Positions 1-5,095 of a stretch of 5,095 nucleotides of DNA are shown here, piece by piece. This DNA is from an uncultured Lachnospiraceae bacterium. Lineage in GTDB: Bacteria > Bacillota > Clostridia > Lachnospirales > Lachnospiraceae. Position 1 is the stretch's first letter; each line of letters begins with the position of its first letter. Location: positions 1 through 5,095 of the forward strand of contig CAKRJY010000033.1 in assembly GCA_934352055.1 (NCBI GenBank), in the 5' to 3' direction. Under the pieces are notes generated by a model. That model worked only from the letters and a program-made list of their open reading frames with translations, was not told where the DNA came from and did not search any database. The translations under genes were made by a program, and so were the position numbers.

Positions 1-2460
1 TGTTCCATACGGAGCAACGGTTTCTACAACACGATATTTGCCAAGGTAAAGCTGTTTGCTTGTAGCTGTGCCTTTTTTGTCTGTGGTAATGGTATCAACA
101 AACGTATCCTTTTTATATCGAACCGTTCCGTCAGGTGTTGTAATATCCTCATCAGCATAGGTTTCAAAGACAGCACCCGACAAACCGCTTACAGAATATT
201 CAGGCTGATATATGGTCGTAAGTGCAATATCATTTCCGTTTTCATCTGTATACCCGCCACCAATTGCCGTTACATTTGAAAAAATCTCGCCTGTTTTTTC
301 TACGGTAATTGTACCTTTCTGCGGTGTGTTTTTCTTCTCGGCTTTTACGATTGTAACGCCGTTTTCTTCGCTTATCTTTTCTGCTGTAATGTCAAAATAT
401 ACAGGTGTACTGTCGAGGATATATCCGTAGGGAGCCTGCACTTCAACGACTGAATAACCTTTGCCGTAGGGCAGAGTTTCGGGTGTGATTAGATAACCAT
501 CACTGTTCGTGTAGAAAGTATCAATCTCTGTAACAGTCGGATAGGTGTACTTCATTGTTACGAGCTTACCGTCAGGATTATAAATCTGAAAGCCTGCGCC
601 AGCATACGGAATCTGTTTGCCTGTTTCAGAATCAACCTTTACAATCTTTACATAGCTTTCAAGTGAAGAGTTGTTTATGAGATATTTATAGGTTTTGCCA
701 TCCTCGTTTACAAAGACATCAAAATCGGCTATAAACTCCGTACCGTTCCAGCCTTTGGTCTGATGAACAGTGTATGTGCCGTAAGGCAAATCCTTTGTTT
801 CCGCAAAGCCGTACTCGTCACATATAAGATTATCTCTTTCGGATTCTGTTGCTTTTGCATAGCTTCCCGATGATTTCAGATACACCTGAAATTCTGCACA
901 TTTTTCGGGTGTTTCAATTTTCGTACTGCCGTCATCAGTGTGCTTGATAATGGAGATTTTGCCCTTTAAAATATCCTCTGTAACGCCCATTGAAATGCTG
1001 TTGTTTTCAATGGTGTATTTCTTTGCTTCTGCGCCGATATGATACTCGGTTTCGTCAAGCAGATAACCCTCGCTTGGCTCAATTTCTTTCAGAGTCCAGT
1101 TATCTCCGCAAACATAATATGAAGTTTTAAAACTGCCATTCTTGTCTGTGGTGTATTTGTCAACCAACTTGCCGTTATTGTAGATACCGTAAACTGCTCC
1201 TGCGAGTGTTGCATCACCCTGTGCAGACTTTGTTTCAGCGTCTGTTTTTGTAACAGTAAGATTCCACTTTTTAAGCACATTTTTAAAGGTCACCGTTGCA
1301 GTTTTACCGCTTTCAACCTTAACGGTCTGCGATTTCTGGGTTTCGTACTTACTGTCTGTAATTTCGGTAACGGTGTAACTTCCGGGAAAAAGGTCAGTTA
1401 ATTCAAATTCGCCCTTTGAGTTTGTCTTAACTGTCTTACTGTAACCATCGCCTTTTACGGTAAACTCAATATTTGCAACATTGCCGTCCTCGGAGGTTTT
1501 AATAAGCTTGAGATTACCTGAACTTGTCTTGACCTTGAAATATGCTCTTATCGGGTCAGCGTCATTTTCAACACCGCTGATTACATCCTGCAAAGTAGCA
1601 TCTCCATAGGGAACAAGCACAGTTTTGCCGACATCGGGCATTGATTTTGCAGAGTTGAATGTTACTGCATCATTGACTGGCAAAGTTGAAGTTAAGGTCA
1701 GCTTGTTACCGGATTTTGAAACGGAAATTCCGCTTGTGGTTTTGAAATCGAAATCTGAAAGAATACTGTTGCTGTCGGTTAAGGTTAAAGTATATTTTCC
1801 GTCCGAGTATTTCATTTCATAGGGTTCAGCCTTTGAAGCGATTGCACTTGCAAAACTCGGAACGGTTGAATAATTTGCAAGACTTTTTGAGATTGCATTG
1901 TAAACCGACTTAACTCCGGGATTTGCACCGCCTGCACATATGCCGTCAATGAACTTTGTATTTGTGCATTTATAGCCTTCGCTTGTAGAACGGCATCCTG
2001 AAACAAACTCCCATACAATCAGCTGTGTTGCCACCCATTTCTGATCCTCTGTTCCGCTTAAGCTTTTTCCTGAACCGGGTTTGCCGTAGAGCAGAGCGAG
2101 GTTGATTGCTTTCTGCTTTGCAGAGCCTAAATTCTTCCAAACGGTTGAACCGTCCTCGGTCAGCGTATTGCCCGAATAGAGAGTGTGACCGGGTTCAATG
2201 CAGTAGGCTTCCTTGCCGTCTGCAAAAATCTTGCACAGCTCCTCACCGGGAGTACCGACTGTGTAGCCGTCGCTGACCGTTGTCTGCTGAAATTTGATTA
2301 TGTTTCCTGTACTGCCATAACAAAAATCAAAGGTGATTGTCACCTTATCACCGCTTGCCGCACTTACGGGGAGTGCGAACATTGTTCCGAATATTACGGC
2401 AACCGCAAGCAAAAGTGCTGTTATTCTTGTGAATTTCTTATTTCTGATTAACTTAGTCAT
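1..2460 (-). CDS. Large secreted thioester/Cna-B (SpaA-like) surface adhesin, partial (C-terminus beyond left edge)
   Basis: An open frame of 820 codons without a stop starts at ATG 2460 and runs off the left edge. The start is fixed by AAAGGA at 2474-2469 with 8 nt spacing. Residues 1-34/35 are a signal peptide (basic N-terminus, hydrophobic core, cleavage near VSA-A). A Cys-Gln thioester domain follows (about 40-300): Cys87 in AYCIEPGH and Gln146 in ATQLIVWEF match the Cys and TQxxxW motifs of 'TQXA' domains, which bind host or cell surfaces covalently. Then come Cna-B/SpaA beta-sandwich repeats at about 315-396, 398-498, 500-598, 602-712 and 716-820+. Each begins with a strand carrying the candidate isopeptide Lys (321, 405, 506, 608, 722). 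The acidic partner is Glu366, 459, 673 and 813, but Gln567 in repeat three. Asn394 and Asn711 are likely bond acceptors. A sortase LPXTG anchor would be expected at the unseen C-terminus. From memory, close relatives are giant surface proteins on Tn1549-like elements. The family is clear; the ligand is unknown. Confidence 0.93.
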   Translation of the reverse strand, partial: MTKLIRNKKFTRITALLLAVAVIFGTMFALPVSAASGDKVTITFDFCYGSTGNIIKFQQTTVSDGYTVGTPGEELCKIFADGKEAYCIEPGHTLYSGNTLTEDGSTVWKNLGSAKQKAINLALLYGKPGSGKSLSGTEDQKWVATQLIVWEFVSGCRSTSEGYKCTNTKFIDGICAGGANPGVKSVYNAISKSLANYSTVPSFASAIASKAEPYEMKYSDGKYTLTLTDSNSILSDFDFKTTSGISVSKSGNKLTLTSTLPVNDAVTFNSAKSMPDVGKTVLVPYGDATLQDVISGVENDADPIRAYFKVKTSSGNLKLIKTSEDGNVANIEFTVKGDGYSKTVKTNSKGEFELTDLFPGSYTVTEITDSKYETQKSQTVKVESGKTATVTFKNVLKKWNLTVTKTDAETKSAQGDATLAGAVYGIYNNGKLVDKYTTDKNGSFKTSYYVCGDNWTLKEIEPSEGYLLDETEYHIGAEAKKYTIENNSISMGVTEDILKGKISIIKHTDDGSTKIETPEKCAEFQVYLKSSGSYAKATESERDNLICDEYGFAETKDLPYGTYTVHQTKGWNGTEFIADFDVFVNEDGKTYKYLINNSSLESYVKIVKVDSETGKQIPYAGAGFQIYNPDGKLVTMKYTYPTVTEIDTFYTNSDGYLITPETLPYGKGYSVVEVQAPYGYILDSTPVYFDITAEKISEENGVTIVKAEKKNTPQKGTITVEKTGEIFSNVTAIGGGYTDENGNDIALTTIYQPEYSVSGLSGAVFETYADEDITTPDGTVRYKKDTFVDTITTDKKGTATSKQLYLGKYRVVETVAPYGT

Positions 2461-2468
2461 TATAAAAA

Positions 2469-2482
2469 TCCTTTCATAAAAA
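2469..2482 (-). repeat. Copy 1 of a 14-nt leader block (TTTTTATGAAAGGA)
   Basis: This block is identical to 3146-3159. On the minus strand it comprises the end of the terminator U-run, a short AUG, and the AAAGGA Shine-Dalgarno sequence. In both places it sits directly after a hairpin and directly before a start codon. It is short, and an SD plus U-run will partly agree by chance, but the exact match with the same hairpin-to-start order suggests a shared leader design. Confidence 0.6.
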
Positions 2483-2510
2483 ATATGGGGCAAGATTTTA
2501 CCCTTGCCCC
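2478..2510 (-). terminator. Intrinsic terminator or attenuator hairpin in the leader of the adhesin gene
   Basis: In minus-strand RNA, GGGGCAAG (2510-2503) pairs perfectly with CUUGCCCC (2494-2487) across an 8-nt loop. AUA and six U (2483-2478) follow. It lies 30 nt after the stop of the upstream gene, and the U-run leads within three bases into the SD of the adhesin. It could simply end the upstream transcript. Because I see no convincing promoter between hairpin and ATG, it may instead attenuate read-through into the adhesin gene. Confidence 0.82.
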
Positions 2511-2540
2511 GATTGACGTCTTATTCTGTTTTAAATACAA

Positions 2541-3137
2541 TCATAATTTCATCGCCTGCCCATCATTGAAATCTTCATCTATATCATCGGACTGCTCACT
2601 GCCGTCTGTGATATTTACATATTCGCCGATAATGTTCAGCGCTTCGCAGTAACTTTCCGAACTCGTAACACGACTGCACATTTCCTTTGCCTCGTCAGCC
2701 ATACCGTTTTGTTTGAGAGTGTGACTTGCAATACCCATCAGATTAAATATGTTGGAATCACAGCCTATTAATGCACAGTCGGGTTTGAGCTTTTCTGCTT
2801 TGTTCTGTTCAGGTTCAAAACCGCCGAGCCTGTTATCCACATAATCGGACAGCCAAGTTCCGGCAAAGGCGGTGTATGACTGTAATCTCCACATTGCAAG
2901 CTTGCCGATATCAAGGTGGACTTCTTCAAATGGATAAAGAATACAGGTAACGCCGTCATTTTGAAATACAGAGACATTCTCAAACTTTGTATCATCAAGG
3001 AGTATTCCTTTGTCCGTGAGCATTTTATTGATGCCGTCCATCCATTCTTTAATTTCACCTCCACAGCCCTGCAGGATGAGTCCTTCCTTGCCGTTCATAC
3101 GGCGGAGGTCTGAGAGTGTTATACTATTGATTTTCAT
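2541..3137 (-). CDS. Conserved ICE-associated protein of unknown function (198 aa)
   Basis: I chose ATG 3137 (MKINSITLSD) because AAAGGAAG (3151-3144) lies 6 nt upstream. An in-frame ATG two codons earlier abuts the SD, and the longer frame from 3170 would start inside the preceding hairpin. The protein has no signal peptide or membrane segment, so it is probably cytoplasmic. It shows two blocks: residues 1-107 (SDLRRMNGKEGLILQGCGG near the start, a Trp/aromatic-rich stretch at about 82-101) and residues about 121-177 (IFNLMGIASHTLKQNGMADE, then EALNIIGEYV), joined by a charged linker. An acidic tail occupies about 178-191. I recall both blocks from hypothetical proteins of Clostridia conjugative elements, but know no tested function. 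Six Cys (25, 65, 121, 126, 154, 164) are scattered and form no obvious metal motif. It lies between hairpins, downstream of a lipoprotein and upstream of the adhesin. Confidence 0.88.
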   Translation of the reverse strand: MKINSITLSDLRRMNGKEGLILQGCGGEIKEWMDGINKMLTDKGILLDDTKFENVSVFQNDGVTCILYPFEEVHLDIGKLAMWRLQSYTAFAGTWLSDYVDNRLGGFEPEQNKAEKLKPDCALIGCDSNIFNLMGIASHTLKQNGMADEAKEMCSRVTSSESYCEALNIIGEYVNITDGSEQSDDIDEDFNDGQAMKL

Positions 3138-3145
3138 TGTCATCT

Positions 3146-3159
3146 TCCTTTCATAAAAA
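3146..3159 (-). repeat. Copy 2 of the 14-nt leader block (TTTTTATGAAAGGA)
   Basis: This block matches 2469-2482 base for base and occupies the same place: end of the terminator U-run and the SD of the next gene. The third leader, of the lipoprotein at 3962-3970, shares only TGAAAGGA and has a promoter instead of a hairpin. Confidence 0.6.
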
Positions 3160-3187
3160 TAAGCACCCACAATGAAGTGAGTGCCTT
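3154..3187 (-). terminator. Intrinsic terminator or attenuator hairpin between lipoprotein and hypothetical gene
   Basis: In minus-strand RNA, AAGGCACUCAC (3187-3177) pairs with GUGGGUGCUU (3170-3161) around a UUCAUU loop, with one bulged G or C choice at 3184/3185 and one G-U pair (3167/3180). That pair would be an unpaired C/A on the plus strand, so the fold favours leftward transcription. A single A and five U (3159-3155) follow. It begins 14 nt after the lipoprotein stop and runs straight into the SD of the next gene. Confidence 0.78.
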
Positions 3188-3201
3188 GCTTAATCGTCTG
3201 C

Positions 3202-3951
3202 TCAACAGTAGACTACATATATTTTGTTGTTTTCTGCGATTACATTGAATGATAAGTCGCTTGGAGTAATGCCACTGCTTTGGAAGTAGTAGGCTACATA
3301 CTCAACATCACCATAGCAATCTGCTGTCAGGCTTTGCGTATCATCATAATATGATGCGTTTGTGGGCGAGAACCAGCTTGCGTTGCCTGTGTTCAGTGAG
3401 AAATCGTATTTCATTCCAAGCTGCTGACCGTAGGCTATGCAGGCACTCACCGCATACTGAACATCAACAGTTTTTGCTTTGGTAGGCGGTTGCGTCGGTT
3501 TTTGCGTTGACTTTTCTGTCGGCTTTTCTGTAGGCTTCTGCACAGGCTTTTGAGTAGAATTTTCAGTTTCTTTTTTAGCAGTCGATTCTGATTCAGACGG
3601 ATTACTATTCACTGTATTCTTGCTGTTGTTCTGAACCTCGGATTGTGTTTTCTGAATCGGATTCGTTGCCGAAACAACCGCCGAATTTTGCCCACTATCG
3701 GCTTTTTCTTCGGTTTTGGTATTCTGTTCCGAAGGCTCTGTTTCTTTTGAAACTGTGGCTTTTTCGGTGCTTGTGGTTTCGGTTGTTTTTTCTGTTGTTA
3801 TTGCAGAAATTTCCGTAGATACAGAAACATCCGCAGCCTTTGAAACTACGGATGTCTTAATATCGTTATTTACTTTTTCTCCCGTTGTACAAGCTGTGAA
3901 TGTTCCTGCCATTAATATTATGATTATCATTATTGCGATTTTCTTTTTCAT
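3202..3951 (-). CDS. Putative lipoprotein with Thr/Pro/Lys-rich linker and small C-terminal domain (249 aa)
   Basis: The frame is open further upstream to 4296, inside the neighbouring gene. The real start is ATG 3951: AAAGGAG (3968-3962) lies 10 nt before it and a signal peptide begins there. Residues 2-20 (KKK, then an Ile/Met-rich core) lead to Cys21 in GTFTAC, a lipobox with a less usual Phe at -3, so the product is probably diacylglyceryl-modified and held on the outer face of the membrane. Residues 22-160 are a disordered Ser/Thr/Glu/Lys linker ending in KPTEKPTEKSTQKPT-type repeats, which would span the cell wall. Residues 161-249 form a compact domain rich in Tyr, with Cys171, 212 and 249, the last being the final residue. 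I recognise the layout from Ruminococcus lipoproteins but not a function for the domain. It has its own promoter and ends just before a hairpin. The lipoprotein call is firm; the role is unknown. Confidence 0.87.
   Translation of the reverse strand: MKKKIAIMIIIILMAGTFTACTTGEKVNNDIKTSVVSKAADVSVSTEISAITTEKTTETTSTEKATVSKETEPSEQNTKTEEKADSGQNSAVVSATNPIQKTQSEVQNNSKNTVNSNPSESESTAKKETENSTQKPVQKPTEKPTEKSTQKPTQPPTKAKTVDVQYAVSACIAYGQQLGMKYDFSLNTGNASWFSPTNASYYDDTQSLTADCYGDVEYVAYYFQSSGITPSDLSFNVIAENNKIYVVYC
3478..3552 (-). repeat. Short degenerate repeats encoding the (Q/E)KPT linker of the lipoprotein
   Basis: Lipoprotein residues 134-158 are built from imperfect 4-residue units, QKP(V/T) and EKP(T) or EKST, ending QPPTK. 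The DNA repeats as degenerate 12-mers of the form TCTGT(C/A)GGCTT on the plus strand. Such arrays usually expand and contract by slippage, so linker length may vary between strains. Confidence 0.75.
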
Positions 3952-3977
3952 ATGCTCATCGCTCCTTTCAAGCAACA

Positions 3978-4005
3978 AGTATATCCAAAGAATTCGAAAT
4001 GTCCA
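3978..4005 (-). promoter_or_regulatory. Sigma-A-type promoter for the lipoprotein gene
   Basis: On the minus strand, TGGACA (4005-4000, 5/6 to TTGACA) and TATACT (3983-3978, 5/6 to TATAAT) are 16 bp apart. Transcription would begin near 3971-3973, leaving a leader of about 20 nt that holds the AAAGGAG SD. It is the only convincing promoter I found and could drive the lipoprotein and, by read-through of the hairpins, the two genes after it. An A/T-rich stretch lies just upstream. Confidence 0.68.
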
Positions 4006-4030
4006 GAAATTTTTGAATACCAACTGATAA

Positions 4031-4348
4031 TCATTTCTTTTTAGCAGAAGCAAACGGTAAACTAACATTCTGTTTTTCTGCCCACAACAGAGAAAGGTGA
4101 ATAAGCGCATCTCTCTGTTCTTCTTCGGACAGGCTGTCGAGGAAATCTTCAAGGGTGTAATTTTCCTCGAATTCTTCTTCAAGGTACTGGCAGTTGTCGC
4201 AGAGTTTTTCTCTCCTGACAACAACCGAGCCGTCATCCTGTTGGATGAATGATAAAACATCGTTGTATCTGAATCCGATTCGCTGACGGATTTCATAGGA
4301 GATTGTAATCCTTCCTTTTTTTCCGAGAACTCTGTAAATTTTAAGCAC
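4031..4348 (-). CDS. AbrB/MazE/SpoVT-family DNA-binding protein (105 aa, GTG start)
   Basis: I place the start at GTG 4348: its G is the last base of the previous gene's TAG (TAGTG), and AGGA (4358-4355) is 6 nt upstream. The longer ATG frame from 4384 would overlap that gene by 37 nt and lacks family similarity. Residues 1-47 form the swapped-hairpin AbrB fold: MLKIYRVLGKKGRITI, YEIRQRIGF, then the DVLSF strand and VVVRRE. The conserved Pro after GRITI is Ser17 here. CxxC (Cys50, Cys53, CDNC) follows and may bind metal. Residues 54-95 are an acidic, probably helical region (TLEDFLDSLSEEEQRDAL), with a basic KKK end. Family members bind DNA as dimers and often regulate their own operon. The 1-nt overlap implies translational coupling. 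From memory, the same pair stands beside a methylase in Clostridia conjugative elements. The target site is unknown. Confidence 0.9.
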   Translation of the reverse strand: MLKIYRVLGKKGRITISYEIRQRIGFRYNDVLSFIQQDDGSVVVRREKLCDNCQYLEEEFEENYTLEDFLDSLSEEEQRDALIHLSLLWAEKQNVSLPFASAKKK

Positions 4349-4560
4349 TACTCGTCCTCGCTTTCCGCAAGCTCTGCTCTGCACTCATCGCAGATACAGT
4401 TGCTACAATTACACTTGTCATCAAAATTTTCGCAATCATCATCGCACCTCTCAATCAGAATTGCACCTTCCACAGCTGAAATCTGCACAGCACAGTCGGA
4501 TGTGATTCCTGATACAATAAGTGCGTCAAGCGGTATGCTTACATAAATTCTATTTTCCAT
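4348..4560 (-). CDS. Small AbrB-like protein with Cys-rich C-terminal tail (70 aa)
   Basis: It starts at ATG 4560, inside the methylase gene (11-nt overlap). AAGGAG (4579-4574) lies 13 nt upstream, long for an SD, so re-initiation by ribosomes finishing the methylase is likely. Residues 1-38 resemble one AbrB/SpoVT hairpin: IYVSIPLDALIVSGI, then AVQISAVEGAILIE, with the IP turn kept. The rest holds Cys39, 43, 50, 52, 55, 57 and 60 among Asp/Glu/Asn, in CxC and CxxC spacing, which looks like a metal-binding tail; Cys23 lies in the fold. It ends in acidic residues and is followed, with a 1-nt overlap, by a full AbrB-family gene. The two might form a mixed oligomer, but nothing in the sequence proves this. 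The gene is well supported; assignment to the AbrB fold is moderate, from motif resemblance only. Confidence 0.84.
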   Translation of the reverse strand: MENRIYVSIPLDALIVSGITSDCAVQISAVEGAILIERCDDDCENFDDKCNCSNCICDECRAELAESEDE

Positions 4561-5095
4561 TGTTAATAATACACTCCTTCAAAATTTGTTCTAAATCAAT
4601 TTGTTGTTCGGTGGTTAAATCAAGCAGGCTCAACTGCAACGGCTTGTTTCTCTGCCTTTCATACATATCGTAGTTGCTGATTAGCAGTTCAGGGAATTGT
4701 TCGCCTGCGTTTATTCGCTGTTTCATATTGTGAAGTCTTGTAAAATCAAAGAAAGAACAACCGTTGTACAAATTGCGTATTTGCTTACAATCATTGTATG
4801 ACACAAGCCATTTGCCTTTTGCTTTTGCAAGTGCGTTTTTCAGCCTTATATGGTCATTCCAAGTGAATCCGCACTGATACACATACTCGCTTGAATAGTA
4901 AGGCGGATCGCAGTAGAAAAAGGCATTTTCTCTGTCATAATGCTTTATCAGGACTTTGAAATCCTGATTTTCAATCACAGTATTTTCAAGCCGTTTTCCG
5001 ACTTGCTCTATCAGTTGGAAAAGGCTCATTACTGAAAAAGGCTGACAGGCAAATGATTTTCCGCCACTTGAATAACTGTATCGTAAAAGTTTAAG
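4550..5095 (-). CDS. D12-class adenine-N6 DNA methyltransferase, partial (N-terminus beyond right edge)
   Basis: The frame is open to the right edge, so the visible 181 residues are the C-terminal part. An internal ATG at 5029 is not the start, since family sequence (SSGGKSFACQP) lies upstream of it. Catalytic motif IV DPPY is at 4909-4898, in AFFYCDPPYYSSEYVY. It flips and methylates adenine at N6. The AdoMet-binding FxGxG motif should be in the missing N-terminal part. Later stretches (WNDHIRLKNALAKAKGKWLVSYND, in part; LLISNYD near the C-terminal third) also fit D12/Dam-like enzymes. No restriction endonuclease gene is visible, so it may be an orphan methylase, as on many mobile elements, protecting element DNA or affecting gene control. 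The target sequence cannot be told from this part. It overlaps the next gene by 11 nt, placing it at the head of a coupled unit with two AbrB-like proteins. Confidence 0.92.
   Translation of the reverse strand, partial: LKLLRYSYSSGGKSFACQPFSVMSLFQLIEQVGKRLENTVIENQDFKVLIKHYDRENAFFYCDPPYYSSEYVYQCGFTWNDHIRLKNALAKAKGKWLVSYNDCKQIRNLYNGCSFFDFTRLHNMKQRINAGEQFPELLISNYDMYERQRNKPLQLSLLDLTTEQQIDLEQILKECIINNGK

Noticed and set aside
212..430. Plus-strand 72-aa hydrophobic frame; similar short frames lie at 1625-1822 and 2916-3113.
   Set aside because: They lie opposite well-supported coding sequence and have no ribosome binding site or recognisable domain.
2185..2451. Plus-strand 88-aa Cys-rich frame.
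   Set aside because: It is antisense to the start of the adhesin, which has clear domains and motifs. Its composition is an artefact of the opposite frame.
2458..2466. TATAAT immediately at the adhesin start (TATAATG) as a -10 box.
   Set aside because: No -35 lies at 16-18 bp, the nearest TTG is about 23 bp away, and a start there would remove the SD and the ATG.
2475..2477. Tiny reading frames in the leaders (ATGAAAGGA... ending after 4-5 codons), also at 3152-3154, as leader peptides.
   Set aside because: The ATG is part of the U-run/SD block and has no ribosome binding site of its own, because the hairpin occupies that place. The codons are only the SD read as sequence.
2768..3064. Minus-strand 98-aa frame inside the 198-aa gene; also 1089-1280 and 1812-2018 inside the adhesin.
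   Set aside because: They are out-of-frame shadows of genes whose own frames carry conserved motifs and proper starts.
3478..3552. CRISPR-like array in the short repeats.
   Set aside because: The repeats are 12-mers in frame with a Lys/Pro/Thr protein linker and there are no unique spacers.
3990..4020. Weak inverted repeat (aattcgaaat ... atttttgaat) as an operator or terminator.
   Set aside because: The arms match poorly with mismatches, it is A/T-rich, and it overlaps the promoter spacer and -35. It is not strong enough to report.
3716..4027. Plus-strand 103-aa frame with a hydrophobic stretch.
   Set aside because: It is the antisense of the lipoprotein signal peptide and its Ser/Thr-rich linker, which gives Val/Ser/Phe-rich sequence. 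It has no SD.
3952..4296. N-terminal extension of the lipoprotein frame (open up to 4296).
   Set aside because: It overlaps the AbrB gene on the same strand, shows no family likeness, and the SD, promoter and lipoprotein signal peptide all fix the start at 3951.

Overview
The window reads as a stretch of accessory DNA from a low-to-mid GC Gram-positive gut bacterium of the Clostridia, most likely Ruminococcus or a relative. This rests on strong AAAGGA-type ribosome binding sites, a lipoprotein with a Thr/Pro/Lys 'KPTEKPT' linker of the kind common in Ruminococcus, and a gene set (D12 adenine methylase, AbrB/SpoVT-type proteins, a 'SpaA-like' thioester adhesin) that I recognise as typical cargo of Tn1549-like integrative conjugative elements. 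The taxon and the ICE assignment are inferences: no integrase, relaxase or T4SS gene lies inside the window.

Every supported gene is on the minus strand, so transcription runs from the right end to the left. In transcription order they are: (1) the C-terminal part of a D12-class adenine-N6 DNA methyltransferase, cut by the right edge (5095-4550); (2) a 70-aa AbrB-like protein with a Cys-rich tail (4560-4348); (3) a 105-aa AbrB/SpoVT-family protein starting at GTG (4348-4031); (4) a 249-aa lipoprotein with its own good sigma-A promoter (3951-3202); (5) a 198-aa conserved protein of unknown function (3137-2541); and (6) the first 820 residues of a very large secreted adhesin with an N-terminal thioester domain followed by Cna-B/SpaA isopeptide domains (2460-1, running off the left edge). 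The coding strand is almost fully occupied, and the longest gap is 80 bases.

Genes 1-3 overlap (11-nt and 1-nt overlaps) and look like one translationally coupled unit. Genes 4-6 are separated by short gaps. The two gaps before genes 5 and 6 are built alike: a terminator-like hairpin, a U-run, and then directly the SD of the next gene, with an identical 14-nt block. This layout suggests that read-through from gene to gene is attenuated and may depend on antitermination.

Functionally the window combines DNA modification and DNA-binding regulators on one side with envelope proteins (lipoprotein, giant covalent adhesin) on the other. That fits a mobile element that protects or marks its DNA and alters the surface of its host cell. 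I do not see proof of a wholly new system. The points most worth following up are the repeated hairpin-SD leaders, the Cys-rich tandem AbrB pair next to the methylase, and the thioester adhesin with a Gln in place of the catalytic Glu in one repeat.
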